A stretch of 5,790 bases of DNA from Caryophanales bacterium UBA4100 (GTDB lineage Bacteria; Bacillota; Bacilli; Paenibacillales; UBA4045), in NCBI GenBank assembly GCA_002383285.1, contig DFXU01000025.1, positions 32,657 through 38,446 on the forward strand, read 5' to 3'. The notes under the pieces are model-generated. The model did no database searches, was not told the DNA's origin, and saw nothing but the letters and a program-made list of their open reading frames with translations. Shown piece by piece: positions 1 to 5,790 of the stretch. Position 1 is the stretch's first letter; each line of letters begins with the position of its first letter. The position numbers and the translations under genes are program-made.

Positions 1-1047
1 TAACAACGGGTACATACTGAACGCCGTGAATCCAGGCATGGTATTAATCTCATTAATTAATACGGAGCCATCTGACCTCTGCAGGAAGAAATCTACACGT
101 GACAAGCCTGTACCATCAATTGCTTGAAATGCACGAATCGCTAAATTACGAATGAGATCAGAGGTTGGATTCGGAATATCAGCAGGAATCATCATGGCTG
201 ACTTGCCATCGACATACTTGGCCCGATAATCGTAGAAGTCATTCGAGGACACTACTTCTCCGCAGACAGATGCCTTAGGATTATCATTGCCCAGAATGCT
301 CACTTCAATCTCTCTTGCATCCACGAATTCCTCGACAATCACCTTGCGATCATATTTGAAAGCCTCTGTTACAGCAGCAATCAATTCTCTCTGGTTGTTC
401 GCCTTAGATATCCCTACGCTCGAACCTAAATTAGCAGGCTTCACGAAGCATGGATACCCCAGAGTAACCTCAATTTCCATAATGTGATCGTCTTGGTCCT
501 GATGCCATTGTGATTTAGTAAAATGTCGAAATACACATTGCGGCAACCCAACCTGGGCAAATATATATTTCATCATAACCTTATCCATACCTACCGCCGA
601 GGCGAGTACACCTGCACCAACATAAGGGATATTCGCAATCTCGAGAAGACCTTGTATCGTGCCGTCCTCACCGTTGGTCCCATGTAATAATGGGATAATT
701 ACATCAATCTGATCTCTATCTTGTCCGAACAGAGGTGCAATCGCTACAGATGATAGGTTACTAACAGATGCTGAGTTACTAACAGATGCTACGTCACTGT
801 CAGCTACTACGTCACTGTCAGCTACTGATAAATCGGTGTCGTCCCCTGCAAGAAGCTGTTCTCGCACGACTGGTGCTGTAATCAACGAGCCTGTATGCCA
901 TTGCCCCTGCTGTGAGATATAGAAAGGAACGATGACATACTTAGTAAAGTCAAACGCGTTTATGACGGATAAGGCAGTCTGAATGGAGACTGAATGCTCA
1001 CCAGATTTGCCACCGTATATGATGCCTAGACGAATTTTTGGACTCAT
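1..1047 (-). CDS. ddl: D-alanine--D-alanine ligase (3' end outside window)
   Basis: This cytoplasmic ATP-grasp enzyme joins two D-alanines, using ATP, to make the D-Ala-D-Ala end of peptidoglycan precursors. Reading leftwards from ATG at 1047 gives 349 codons, still open at base 1. The N-terminal domain has GGKSGEHSVS (residues 12-21, including the family Glu17). HGTNGEDGTIQG lies at 122-133, the ATP-grasp strand FVKPANLGSSVGISK at 201-215, and the omega-loop FYDYRAKY at 271-278. The Tyr in KY is typical of D-Ala-D-Ala rather than D-Ala-D-lactate ligases. Metal ligands are Asp319 in RVDFF and Glu333/Asn335 in NEINTMPG. The last visible residues, SMYPLL, fall shortly before the usual C-terminus, so roughly 30 residues are missing. 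GGAGG (1057-1053) sits 5 nt before the start. Residues 74-97 form a repeat-built insertion in a region that is variable in the family. The amidase gene lies 85 bp upstream on the same strand. Identity is secure; cotranscription is inferred. Confidence 0.96.
   Translation of the reverse strand, partial: MSPKIRLGIIYGGKSGEHSVSIQTALSVINAFDFTKYVIVPFYISQQGQWHTGSLITAPVVREQLLAGDDTDLSVADSDVVADSDVASVSNSASVSNLSSVAIAPLFGQDRDQIDVIIPLLHGTNGEDGTIQGLLEIANIPYVGAGVLASAVGMDKVMMKYIFAQVGLPQCVFRHFTKSQWHQDQDDHIMEIEVTLGYPCFVKPANLGSSVGISKANNQRELIAAVTEAFKYDRKVIVEEFVDAREIEVSILGNDNPKASVCGEVVSSNDFYDYRAKYVDGKSAMMIPADIPNPTSDLIRNLAIRAFQAIDGTGLSRVDFFLQRSDGSVLINEINTMPGFTAFSMYPLL
757..828 (-). repeat. Four tandem 18-bp repeats inside ddl
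   Basis: Four head-to-tail 18-bp units lie at 757-774, 775-792, 793-810 and 811-828. The first pair differ only in their last two bases (GTTACTAACAGATGCT plus GA or AC), and so do the second pair (GTCACTGTCAGCTACT plus AC or GA). The two pairs are diverged copies of each other. In the ddl frame they encode four hexapeptides, SVADSD, VVADSD, VASVSN and SASVSN (residues 74-97). The block is in frame and rich in Ser, Val, Ala and Asp. It lies between the N-terminal beta strands and the HGTNGEDG motif, so it is probably a surface loop. Confidence 0.9.
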
Positions 1048-1132
1048 GGAAACCTCCATAGATTGATAAAAACTACTTAATTACTCGAATATGTGAACCA
1101 AGTTAACCGTAAACCCAGGAATCTTACGACTC

Positions 1133-2110
1133 CTACAAAATATCGGGTATATGCAAAAAAGTATAGCGTGTTCGTTCCGACCAAGCATAAGAGTCTTTAT
1201 AATCCCAATAGCGAGCTCTGCTATCGTTAGTATGAGCGTTCACAAGCGGCTCCCCCGATGAATCAAAACCAGTGACGATCGCTGTATGCTGATACTGAGT
1301 ATCACCATCCCAATCGTAGGAAATAATATCTGCAATAGCTAGTTTGCGTGCAGAATCCACGATCTCTGCACGGAGTCCACTACGGCTCGATTGCAGATAA
1401 AGCTGCAGACTATTAGAGACTGCCCAGCTAAAGCTCCAACGCTCGCGCCCATGCTCATATCCTTCATACCACCAGCCTGTTTCTCTTCTACCAGTATAGT
1501 TCATAGGAGCGCCACCTGCAAAGAGGCATTGAGATACAAAATTCGTACAATCTACGTCAAAATGTTCATATGCTGGATTAGCTTTATTCCACCATTCATT
1601 CGCATAATTTACGGCAAGCTGTCTATTATAATGGATGGAACGGACTGCATCACCACGGTTAGACAGTACAGCACGGTTAATGTAAGGCTGTGATAACCTC
1701 AATTGTTCCTGCTCAGCTAATGATGGTGGTCTTGGATTTCTCTCTGTTTGGATTCGATCAATCTTAACGATTACCCATTCTCCACGACGATTTGTGAACG
1801 TAAGCTGCTCCTGATGAGTCTGTTCACTATCTATTCCTGTATCGTAAACCCATCTCCTATTCACACGAATGGTTGCAATAACTAGGTTTTCTTGCTCATT
1901 AGCCTTTATGAGCCGTGCAGAAGTTTCCGAACGTAATACCCGCTGCTCCTTGTTAACGTCATAATTGAGCAACCTGGCAAATCTATTACTCGCCAGTCGA
2001 TAATAATTCTGATCCATTACATAAGAACGAAGGGGGTCTAAGGATTGCTCCACCTCCATTCGATTGGTATCTTTAATATAGTTATTTAATACTGACTTCC
2101 ATGTTATCAT
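1133..2110 (-). CDS. Putative amidase-domain protein (Amidase_6-like cysteine hydrolase)
   Basis: This is a 325-residue protein whose second half (about residues 157-323) looks like the putative amidase domain family, a papain/NlpC-like Cys-His fold. DVDCTNFVSQ at 185-194 holds the probable nucleophile Cys188. QHTAIVTG starts near 274 and gives His275. VNAHTND near 290-296 supplies a possible third polar residue. The Trp-rich stretch around 213-229 is also typical. The first ~140 residues are charged and probably alpha/beta, and I do not recognise them. No signal peptide or membrane segment is visible, so a cytoplasmic site is the simplest reading. The substrate is unknown; a peptide or cell-wall amide bond is inferred from the fold. 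ATG at 2110 is chosen because GGGAGG (2121-2116) lies 5 nt upstream; a GTG at 2131 would add seven residues but lacks a good ribosome site, and the frame is closed just beyond it. A possible minus-strand -10, TATACT (2148-2143), has no convincing -35. The stop is TAG at 1133. Confidence 0.8.
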   Translation of the reverse strand: MITWKSVLNNYIKDTNRMEVEQSLDPLRSYVMDQNYYRLASNRFARLLNYDVNKEQRVLRSETSARLIKANEQENLVIATIRVNRRWVYDTGIDSEQTHQEQLTFTNRRGEWVIVKIDRIQTERNPRPPSLAEQEQLRLSQPYINRAVLSNRGDAVRSIHYNRQLAVNYANEWWNKANPAYEHFDVDCTNFVSQCLFAGGAPMNYTGRRETGWWYEGYEHGRERWSFSWAVSNSLQLYLQSSRSGLRAEIVDSARKLAIADIISYDWDGDTQYQHTAIVTGFDSSGEPLVNAHTNDSRARYWDYKDSYAWSERTRYTFLHIPDIL

Positions 2111-2174
2111 TATTGCCTCCCGGGCACACACAAAGTTCTTTCAGTATATGACTAGAAGTTGTAATTAATGAGCG

Positions 2175-2189
2175 AAATTTCGGAAAAAA
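2175..2189. promoter_or_regulatory. Possible CodY-like operator upstream of acnA
   Basis: AAATTTCGGAAAAAA contains the perfect dyad TTTC-G-GAAA (2178-2186) and differs from the CodY consensus AATTTTCWGAAAATT at four of 15 places. It ends three bases before the proposed -35 of acnA. CodY is known to repress citB in B. subtilis, which makes the position plausible. A four-mismatch match in AT-rich DNA is weak evidence, so this is only a candidate. Confidence 0.35.
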
Positions 2190-2192
2190 CGC

Positions 2193-2221
2193 TTTACGAT
2201 CCAACCGGAAGAAGGTATACT
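2193..2221 (+). promoter_or_regulatory. Predicted sigma-A promoter of acnA
   Basis: The -35 TTTACG (2193-2198) and the -10 TATACT (2216-2221) are separated by exactly 17 bp. The predicted transcription start is near 2228, giving a leader of about 49 nt before the aconitase start codon. A second perfect -10 hexamer, TATAAT, lies at 2229-2234 but has no recognisable -35 at the right distance. Confidence 0.6.
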
Positions 2222-2235
2222 TTTAATATATAATT

Positions 2236-2261
2236 ATGAAATCACGTTTCATCTAATGAAA
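2236..2261. promoter_or_regulatory. Overlapping ATGAAA/TTTCAT dyads in the acnA leader
   Basis: Three alternating half-sites are present: ATGAAA (2236-2241), TTTCAT (2247-2252) and ATGAAA (2256-2261). The first two form a perfect 6-bp inverted repeat around a 5-bp spacer. The last two form another around a 3-bp spacer. The middle arm could pair with either flank, in RNA or as alternative protein-binding dyads. The block begins about 8 bp after the predicted transcription start and ends just before the ribosome site, a usual place for a repressor operator or an RNA switch. The binding factor is unknown. Confidence 0.5.
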
Positions 2262-2276
2262 CCAAAGGAGCCCGTT

Positions 2277-4988
2277 ATGACAAAACAAGATCATTTTGCG
2301 ATCCGTAAATCCTTGCAGGTTGGACCAAAAACGTATTACTACTACTCTCTGCCTGAGTTAGCGAGCAACAAATTCGCAGATATTAGTAAGCTCCCCTTCT
2401 CGATTAAAGTTCTACTTGAAGCTGCTGTTCGCCAATTCGATGGTCGTGCGATCACTGAAGAGCATGTGCAGCAAATTGCCAATTGGGCTGAGAATAAGGA
2501 AGCTAACAAAGAAATTCCCTTCATCCCAGCACGTATCGTATTACAGGATTTCACTGGCGTACCCGTTGTAGTTGATTTAGCAGCAATGCGCTCAACGATG
2601 CAACGCGCTGGTGGTGACCCTAACCGGATTAATCCACTCGTTCCCGTTGACCTAGTTATTGACCATTCCGTTATGGTAGATGCTTTCGGTGCTGATGACT
2701 CATTAGCGATTAATATGGACCTAGAGTTCAAACGTAATAATGAACGTTATCGTTTTCTTCGTTGGGCTCAAACTGCATTCGATAATTTCCGTGCTGTACC
2801 TCCTGCAACAGGCATTGTTCACCAGGTTAACCTGGAGTACCTAGCATCCGTTGCTGCTACGAAGGTTGTTAATGGCGAAACTGAGGTATATCCTGATTCC
2901 CTTGTTGGTACAGATTCTCACACTACTATGATTAACGGACTAGGTATCGTTGGTTGGGGTGTTGGTGGAATTGAAGCTGAAGCTGGGATGTTGGGTCAAC
3001 CTTTATATTTTGTTACACCAGAAGTTGTTGGATTTAAGCTCACGGGCAGCCTAGCTGAGGGTGCTACTGCTACCGATCTTGCACTGACCGTTACACAGAT
3101 TCTTCGTAAGAAGGGCGTTGTAGGTAAATTTGTCGAGTTCTACGGTCCAGGCCTTAGTAGTATCGGTCTAGCGGACCGTGCAACGGTAGCTAATATGGCA
3201 CCTGAATATGGCGCTACAATCGGTTTCTTCCCTGTCGATGAGGAGTCGATCAATTACTTGCGTTCCACCGGCCGTACCGAGGAGCAGATTGCTCTAGTTG
3301 AAGCTTATTACAAGGCACAAGGCTTGTATCGCACAGCGGATACACCAGACCCAACCTTCACCGAGACACTGACGCTAGATCTTGGAACAATTGTACCAAG
3401 TCTTGCTGGACCGAAGCGCCCGCAAGATCGTATCGAGCTTACAGCGATGAAGGAATCCTTCAATACAATCGCCGCTACACCAGTTGATAAGGGTGGTTAC
3501 GGCCTTACAGATGAGAAGCTGGCACAAACCGTTGAGGTCAAGCATCGCAATGGTAAGAACTCACAGATGAGTGCCGGTGCAGTCGTGCTAGCAGCGATCA
3601 CAAGCTGTACGAACACCTCTAATCCGAGTGTTATGATTGGCGCTGGCTTGCTGGCGAAGAAGGCTGTTGAGAAGGGCTTAACAAGACCCGCTTATGTAAA
3701 GACAAGTTTAACACCAGGCTCACTCGTAGTAACGGATTACCTGATCAAAGCTGGCGTTCTAGAATCACTTGAGAAGCTTGGCTTCTACATCGCAGGTTAC
3801 GGCTGTGCTACTTGTATCGGTAATAGTGGTCCACTTCCTGATGAAGTAAATAATGCTATCATTGATAATGATATGACGGTTGCAGCTGTGCTCAGTGGTA
3901 ATCGTAACTTCGAAGGTCGGATCCATGCACAGATCAAGATGAACTATCTTGCTTCACCGCCACTTGTTGTGGCTTACGCGCTTGCAGGAACAGTGAATAT
4001 CGATCTTGCCAATGATCCGATAGGTAGTGGTACAGACGGACAGCCCGTATACTTGAAGGATATATGGCCATCATCACAGGAAATCAAGGAAGCAATTAAG
4101 CTTGCTATGAATCCTGGCATGTTCAATGATAAGTACGATAATGTATTCAAGCAGAACCAGACATGGAATGATATTCCGGTACCAGAAGGCGTGCTATATG
4201 AATGGGATAACACATCCACTTACATCCAGGAGCCTCCATTCTTCGAGGGTCTGAACCCTGAGCCCGGCGACATCGTTAATATTCGCGGTGCAAAGACACT
4301 CGCATTGTTGGGTGATTCTGTAACTACGGACCATATCTCTCCAGCAGGTAACATCAAGAAGAACAGCCCTGCAGGTGAATATCTGACGGTCAACACAGTT
4401 GATGAGGATGACTTTAACTCTTACGGATCACGTCGTGGTAATCATGAAGTGATGATGCGCGGAACGTTCGCGAATATACGTATTCGCAACCAAGTCGCAC
4501 CAGGCACTGAGGGTGGCGTAACGAAGTATCTGCCTACTGACGAAGTGATGTCCATCTACGATGCATCAATGAAGTATCAGGAGCAAGGAACTCCGCTCGT
4601 TGTTATTGCTGGCAAGGAATATGGAACGGGCAGCTCACGTGACTGGGCAGCAAAAGGAACTTTCCTCCTCGGTGTCAAGGCTGTAATCGCTGAGAGCTTC
4701 GAGCGTATTCACCGTAGTAACTTAGTCGGTATGGGTGTCCTTCCATTACAGTTCCCAGAAGGAACAGGCTGGAGCACACTCAGTATCACAGGTCGTGAGG
4801 TATTCGACATTGTTGGATTATCCAATGACGTGAAGCCCGGCCAGACAGTTACTGTAACGGCTACCCGTGAGGATGGAACCTCCTTCGACTTCGAAGCTAT
4901 CGTTCGACTTGACAGCCTCGTAGATGTAGATTACTTCCGCAACGGTGGCATTCTACAAACCGTGCTGCGTGAGATTATGGCTACCTAA
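2277..4988 (+). CDS. acnA: Aconitate hydratase (aconitase A, CitB type)
   Basis: This enzyme interconverts citrate and isocitrate through cis-aconitate in the TCA cycle, using a [4Fe-4S] cluster in the cytoplasm. The 903-residue protein is complete and close to the length of B. subtilis CitB. QDFTGVP lies at 90-96 and DSHTT at 213-217. The three cluster cysteines are Cys444 (in TSCTNTSNP) and Cys510/Cys513 (in GYGCATCIGNSGPL). The arginine-containing stretch GNRNFEGRIH is near 542-551. The C-terminal swivel domain carries GDSVTTDHISPAG (679-691), YGSRRGNHE (716-724) and the active-site loop EYGTGSSRDWAAKG (781-794). ATG at 2277 is preferred because AAAGGAG (2264-2270) is 6 nt upstream; an in-frame ATG at 2256 would add seven residues but has no ribosome site and lies inside the leader dyad. 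CitB-type aconitases can act as RNA-binding regulators when they lose their cluster, a family property not shown here. The gene appears monocistronic, with its own promoter and an immediate terminator. Confidence 0.98.
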   Translation: MTKQDHFAIRKSLQVGPKTYYYYSLPELASNKFADISKLPFSIKVLLEAAVRQFDGRAITEEHVQQIANWAENKEANKEIPFIPARIVLQDFTGVPVVVDLAAMRSTMQRAGGDPNRINPLVPVDLVIDHSVMVDAFGADDSLAINMDLEFKRNNERYRFLRWAQTAFDNFRAVPPATGIVHQVNLEYLASVAATKVVNGETEVYPDSLVGTDSHTTMINGLGIVGWGVGGIEAEAGMLGQPLYFVTPEVVGFKLTGSLAEGATATDLALTVTQILRKKGVVGKFVEFYGPGLSSIGLADRATVANMAPEYGATIGFFPVDEESINYLRSTGRTEEQIALVEAYYKAQGLYRTADTPDPTFTETLTLDLGTIVPSLAGPKRPQDRIELTAMKESFNTIAATPVDKGGYGLTDEKLAQTVEVKHRNGKNSQMSAGAVVLAAITSCTNTSNPSVMIGAGLLAKKAVEKGLTRPAYVKTSLTPGSLVVTDYLIKAGVLESLEKLGFYIAGYGCATCIGNSGPLPDEVNNAIIDNDMTVAAVLSGNRNFEGRIHAQIKMNYLASPPLVVAYALAGTVNIDLANDPIGSGTDGQPVYLKDIWPSSQEIKEAIKLAMNPGMFNDKYDNVFKQNQTWNDIPVPEGVLYEWDNTSTYIQEPPFFEGLNPEPGDIVNIRGAKTLALLGDSVTTDHISPAGNIKKNSPAGEYLTVNTVDEDDFNSYGSRRGNHEVMMRGTFANIRIRNQVAPGTEGGVTKYLPTDEVMSIYDASMKYQEQGTPLVVIAGKEYGTGSSRDWAAKGTFLLGVKAVIAESFERIHRSNLVGMGVLPLQFPEGTGWSTLSITGREVFDIVGLSNDVKPGQTVTVTATREDGTSFDFEAIVRLDSLVDVDYFRNGGILQTVLREIMAT

Positions 4989-5012
4989 GAAACTTGAATC
5001 CATAAATAAAGT

Positions 5013-5051
5013 AATAAGAAGAGGCTGCCTTGTGCTGCCTCTTCTTATTTT
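5013..5051 (+). terminator. Intrinsic terminator of acnA
   Basis: A perfect 13-bp stem pairs 5013-5025 (AATAAGAAGAGGC) with 5037-5049 (GCCTCTTCTTATT). The loop is 11 nt and the tail is T-rich (TTATTTT). It starts 24 nt after the acnA stop. The left arm is preceded by A-rich sequence, so the hairpin could also stop transcription from the right on the minus strand. Confidence 0.92.
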
Positions 5052-5064
5052 GTCTATCGCATTA

Positions 5065-5100
5065 CAGCAACTCCTTTTCTTCCAGCAACTCCTTTTCTTC
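5065..5100. repeat. Perfect 18-bp tandem duplication
   Basis: CAGCAACTCCTTTTCTTC occurs twice back to back (5065-5082 and 5083-5100) without mismatch. A degenerate partial third copy (CAGACACTCCT) starts at 5103. The duplication lies just after the acnA terminator and outside any credible gene. Confidence 0.9.
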
Positions 5101-5424
5101 TCCAGACACTCCTCTAATAATGTGGTATAGAAGGTTGTTTGTTTACTTCTGTTATCTACTCCCAATCAGCTCTAAGGCAATTTTCTTTACTTATGAATAT
5201 TTCGATGAAAGACACGCCTACAGTAATACTCCCGCACCCTTGCTTTTCTATAATGGTTTTTTAGGTTGTTATATTAATGCGCATTTGTGAATATTTATTC
5301 ATTCGTATGAACGGTGGGGGCTATGGCGGGGGTTTGAATTGCTATATAAAACTTCCTTTTGACCTTTATCCCTTTGCCTCAGCATCATAAACGTAGAGTA
5401 AGTTTTAAGCAATAGACCGTTCGC
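5101..5424. other. Gene-free AT-rich spacer
   Basis: I see no credible gene here: open frames are short, lack ribosome sites and have no recognisable protein features. Minor elements are a small hairpin with arms TTCAT (5298-5302) and ATGAA (5307-5311), and two runs of five G (5316-5320 and 5328-5332) that stand out in AT-rich DNA. No function is assigned. Confidence 0.6.
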
Positions 5425-5700
5425 TTTTTGTGCTTTTTTTGAAAGTTGTGCTTTTTTTGCTTCTGTGATTCTGTGCTTTTTTTTAAGTACTCGATTTTTA
5501 TGGCTTTTGCGTATTTTGCGATTATTGTGACTCTTGTGACTCTTGTGACTCCTATGACTCTTATGACTTTTGTGATTTTTTTCTGCCTTTTGGTTTTCGG
5601 TTTCGGGTTTTGGTTTTGGGGTTTTGGTTTTGGTTTTGATTTTCTTTTTCGTTTTTGGTTTTTCCAGTTTCAATTGTATCGATTTCAATTATTTCGATTC
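5425..5700. repeat. T/G-rich low-complexity tract with nested short tandem repeats
   Basis: The plus strand is almost wholly T and G, with few A. From left to right it contains three copies of TGTGC followed by 7-8 T (5429-5440, 5447-5458, 5472-5484) and six 9-bp units related to TTGTGACTC (5525-5578). Next come GGTTTT-like units with seven G runs (5592-5633), then a 15-bp tandem pair, TTTCAATTGTATCGA and TTTCAATTATTTCGA (5668-5682, 5683-5697), with two mismatches. The minus strand has an open frame (5688-5299) for a very Lys-rich 129-residue peptide with HKS repeats. Its only start is a TTG directly after a stop codon, without a ribosome site, so I do not call it a gene. Confidence 0.8.
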
Positions 5701-5720
5701 TAATTTTTCCGATTTTAAAC

Positions 5721-5749
5721 TTGAAATGGAAGTGAATTCCTGTTAAAAT
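5721..5749 (+). promoter_or_regulatory. Predicted sigma-A promoter of a gene beyond the right edge
   Basis: The -35 TTGAAA (5721-5726) and the -10 TAAAAT (5744-5749) are spaced by exactly 17 bp; each hexamer differs from consensus at one base. The predicted start of transcription is near 5756, inside the LexA box, and a ribosome site follows at 5783-5788. The arrangement implies a plus-strand gene starting just after base 5790. Confidence 0.75.
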
Positions 5750-5752
5750 ATA

Positions 5753-5766
5753 AGAACAAACGTTTG
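5753..5766. promoter_or_regulatory. LexA (DinR) SOS box
   Basis: AGAACAAACGTTTG fits the Bacillus-type SOS box core GAAC-N4-GTTY, including the inner RNRY positions, and deviates only at its outermost bases. It sits within the 12-bp perfect palindrome ACAAACGTTTGT (5756-5767), and a further GTTC follows at 5768-5771. It overlaps the expected transcription start, where LexA would block initiation until DNA damage triggers its cleavage. The target gene is not in the window. Confidence 0.72.
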
Positions 5767-5782
5767 TGTTCTGAATGTGGCG

Positions 5783-5788
5783 AAAGGA
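5783..5788 (+). promoter_or_regulatory. Ribosome binding site of the next gene
   Basis: AAAGGA lies downstream of the SOS-type promoter, two bases from the window end, and implies a start codon a few bases beyond. An ATG at 5775 overlaps this region but has no ribosome site of its own. Confidence 0.6.
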
Positions 5789-5790
5789 TT

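Noticed and set aside
287..487. Short plus-strand open frame inside ddl
   Set aside because: It is the antisense shadow of the well-supported ligase gene.
2230..2237. CcpC-type dyad (ATAATTAT)
   Set aside because: The CcpC dyad needs ATAA and TTAT about nine bases apart; here they are adjacent and are explained by a -10-like AT stretch.
2237..2251. CcpA cre site reading of TGAAATCACGTTTCA
   Set aside because: The dyad is 15 bp with the CG off-centre, whereas cre is 14 bp with CG at fixed positions; the spacing does not fit.
4953..5165. Minus-strand frame with repeated KKRSCW-type residues
   Set aside because: The repeated residues come from the 18-bp duplication; the frame crosses the terminator and the end of acnA and has no supported start.
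5030..5290. Plus-strand 86-residue open frame after acnA
   Set aside because: It starts inside the acnA terminator loop, has no ribosome site and shows no recognisable protein features.
5299..5688. Minus-strand open frame for a Lys-rich 129-residue protein with HKS repeats
   Set aside because: The only start is a TTG immediately after a stop codon with no ribosome site. The frame runs through strand-skewed repeats where stops are rare by composition. It is kept only as a finding.
5446..5703. Plus-strand open frame rich in Phe, Leu and Gly
   Set aside because: It is a low-complexity translation of the T/G tract, with a poor start and no ribosome site; it looks membrane-like only because TTT-type codons dominate.

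Overview
The window looks like chromosomal DNA from a low-to-moderate GC Firmicute, most likely a Paenibacillus-type member of the Bacillales. The reasons are strong GGAGG-type ribosome sites, sigma-A-like promoters, a Bacillus-type LexA (DinR) box, an AcnA/CitB-type monomeric aconitase, and a Ddl whose remembered closest match is the B. subtilis enzyme. The genus is inference. No mobile element, tRNA, rRNA or CRISPR array is visible.

Layout: (1) Positions 1-1047, minus strand, hold a D-alanine--D-alanine ligase cut by the left edge, so only its last few dozen residues are missing. It carries an unusual block of four 18-bp tandem repeats. (2) Positions 1133-2110, minus strand, hold a putative amidase-domain protein (Amidase_6-like cysteine hydrolase) with no signal peptide. 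It lies 85 bp upstream of ddl in the same direction, with no clear terminator between them, so the two may be cotranscribed. (3) Positions 2111-2276 are a divergent intergenic region containing the aconitase promoter, a CodY-like dyad just upstream of the -35, and two overlapping ATGAAA/TTTCAT dyads just after the predicted transcription start. (4) Positions 2277-4988, plus strand, are a complete aconitate hydratase, followed directly by a strong intrinsic terminator. (5) Positions 5052-5720 hold no convincing gene. This stretch contains a perfect 18-bp duplication, an AT-rich segment and then a striking T/G-rich low-complexity tract built from several kinds of short tandem repeat. (6) Positions 5721-5790 contain a well-formed promoter overlapped by a LexA box and ending in a ribosome site, so an SOS-controlled gene starts just past the right edge.

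Functionally the genes are ordinary: a peptidoglycan precursor enzyme, a possible peptide or wall hydrolase and a TCA-cycle enzyme. No new multi-gene system is evident. The most interesting material is regulatory (the aconitase leader dyads and the SOS operator) and repeat-driven (the Ddl hexapeptide insertion and the 5425-5700 tract).
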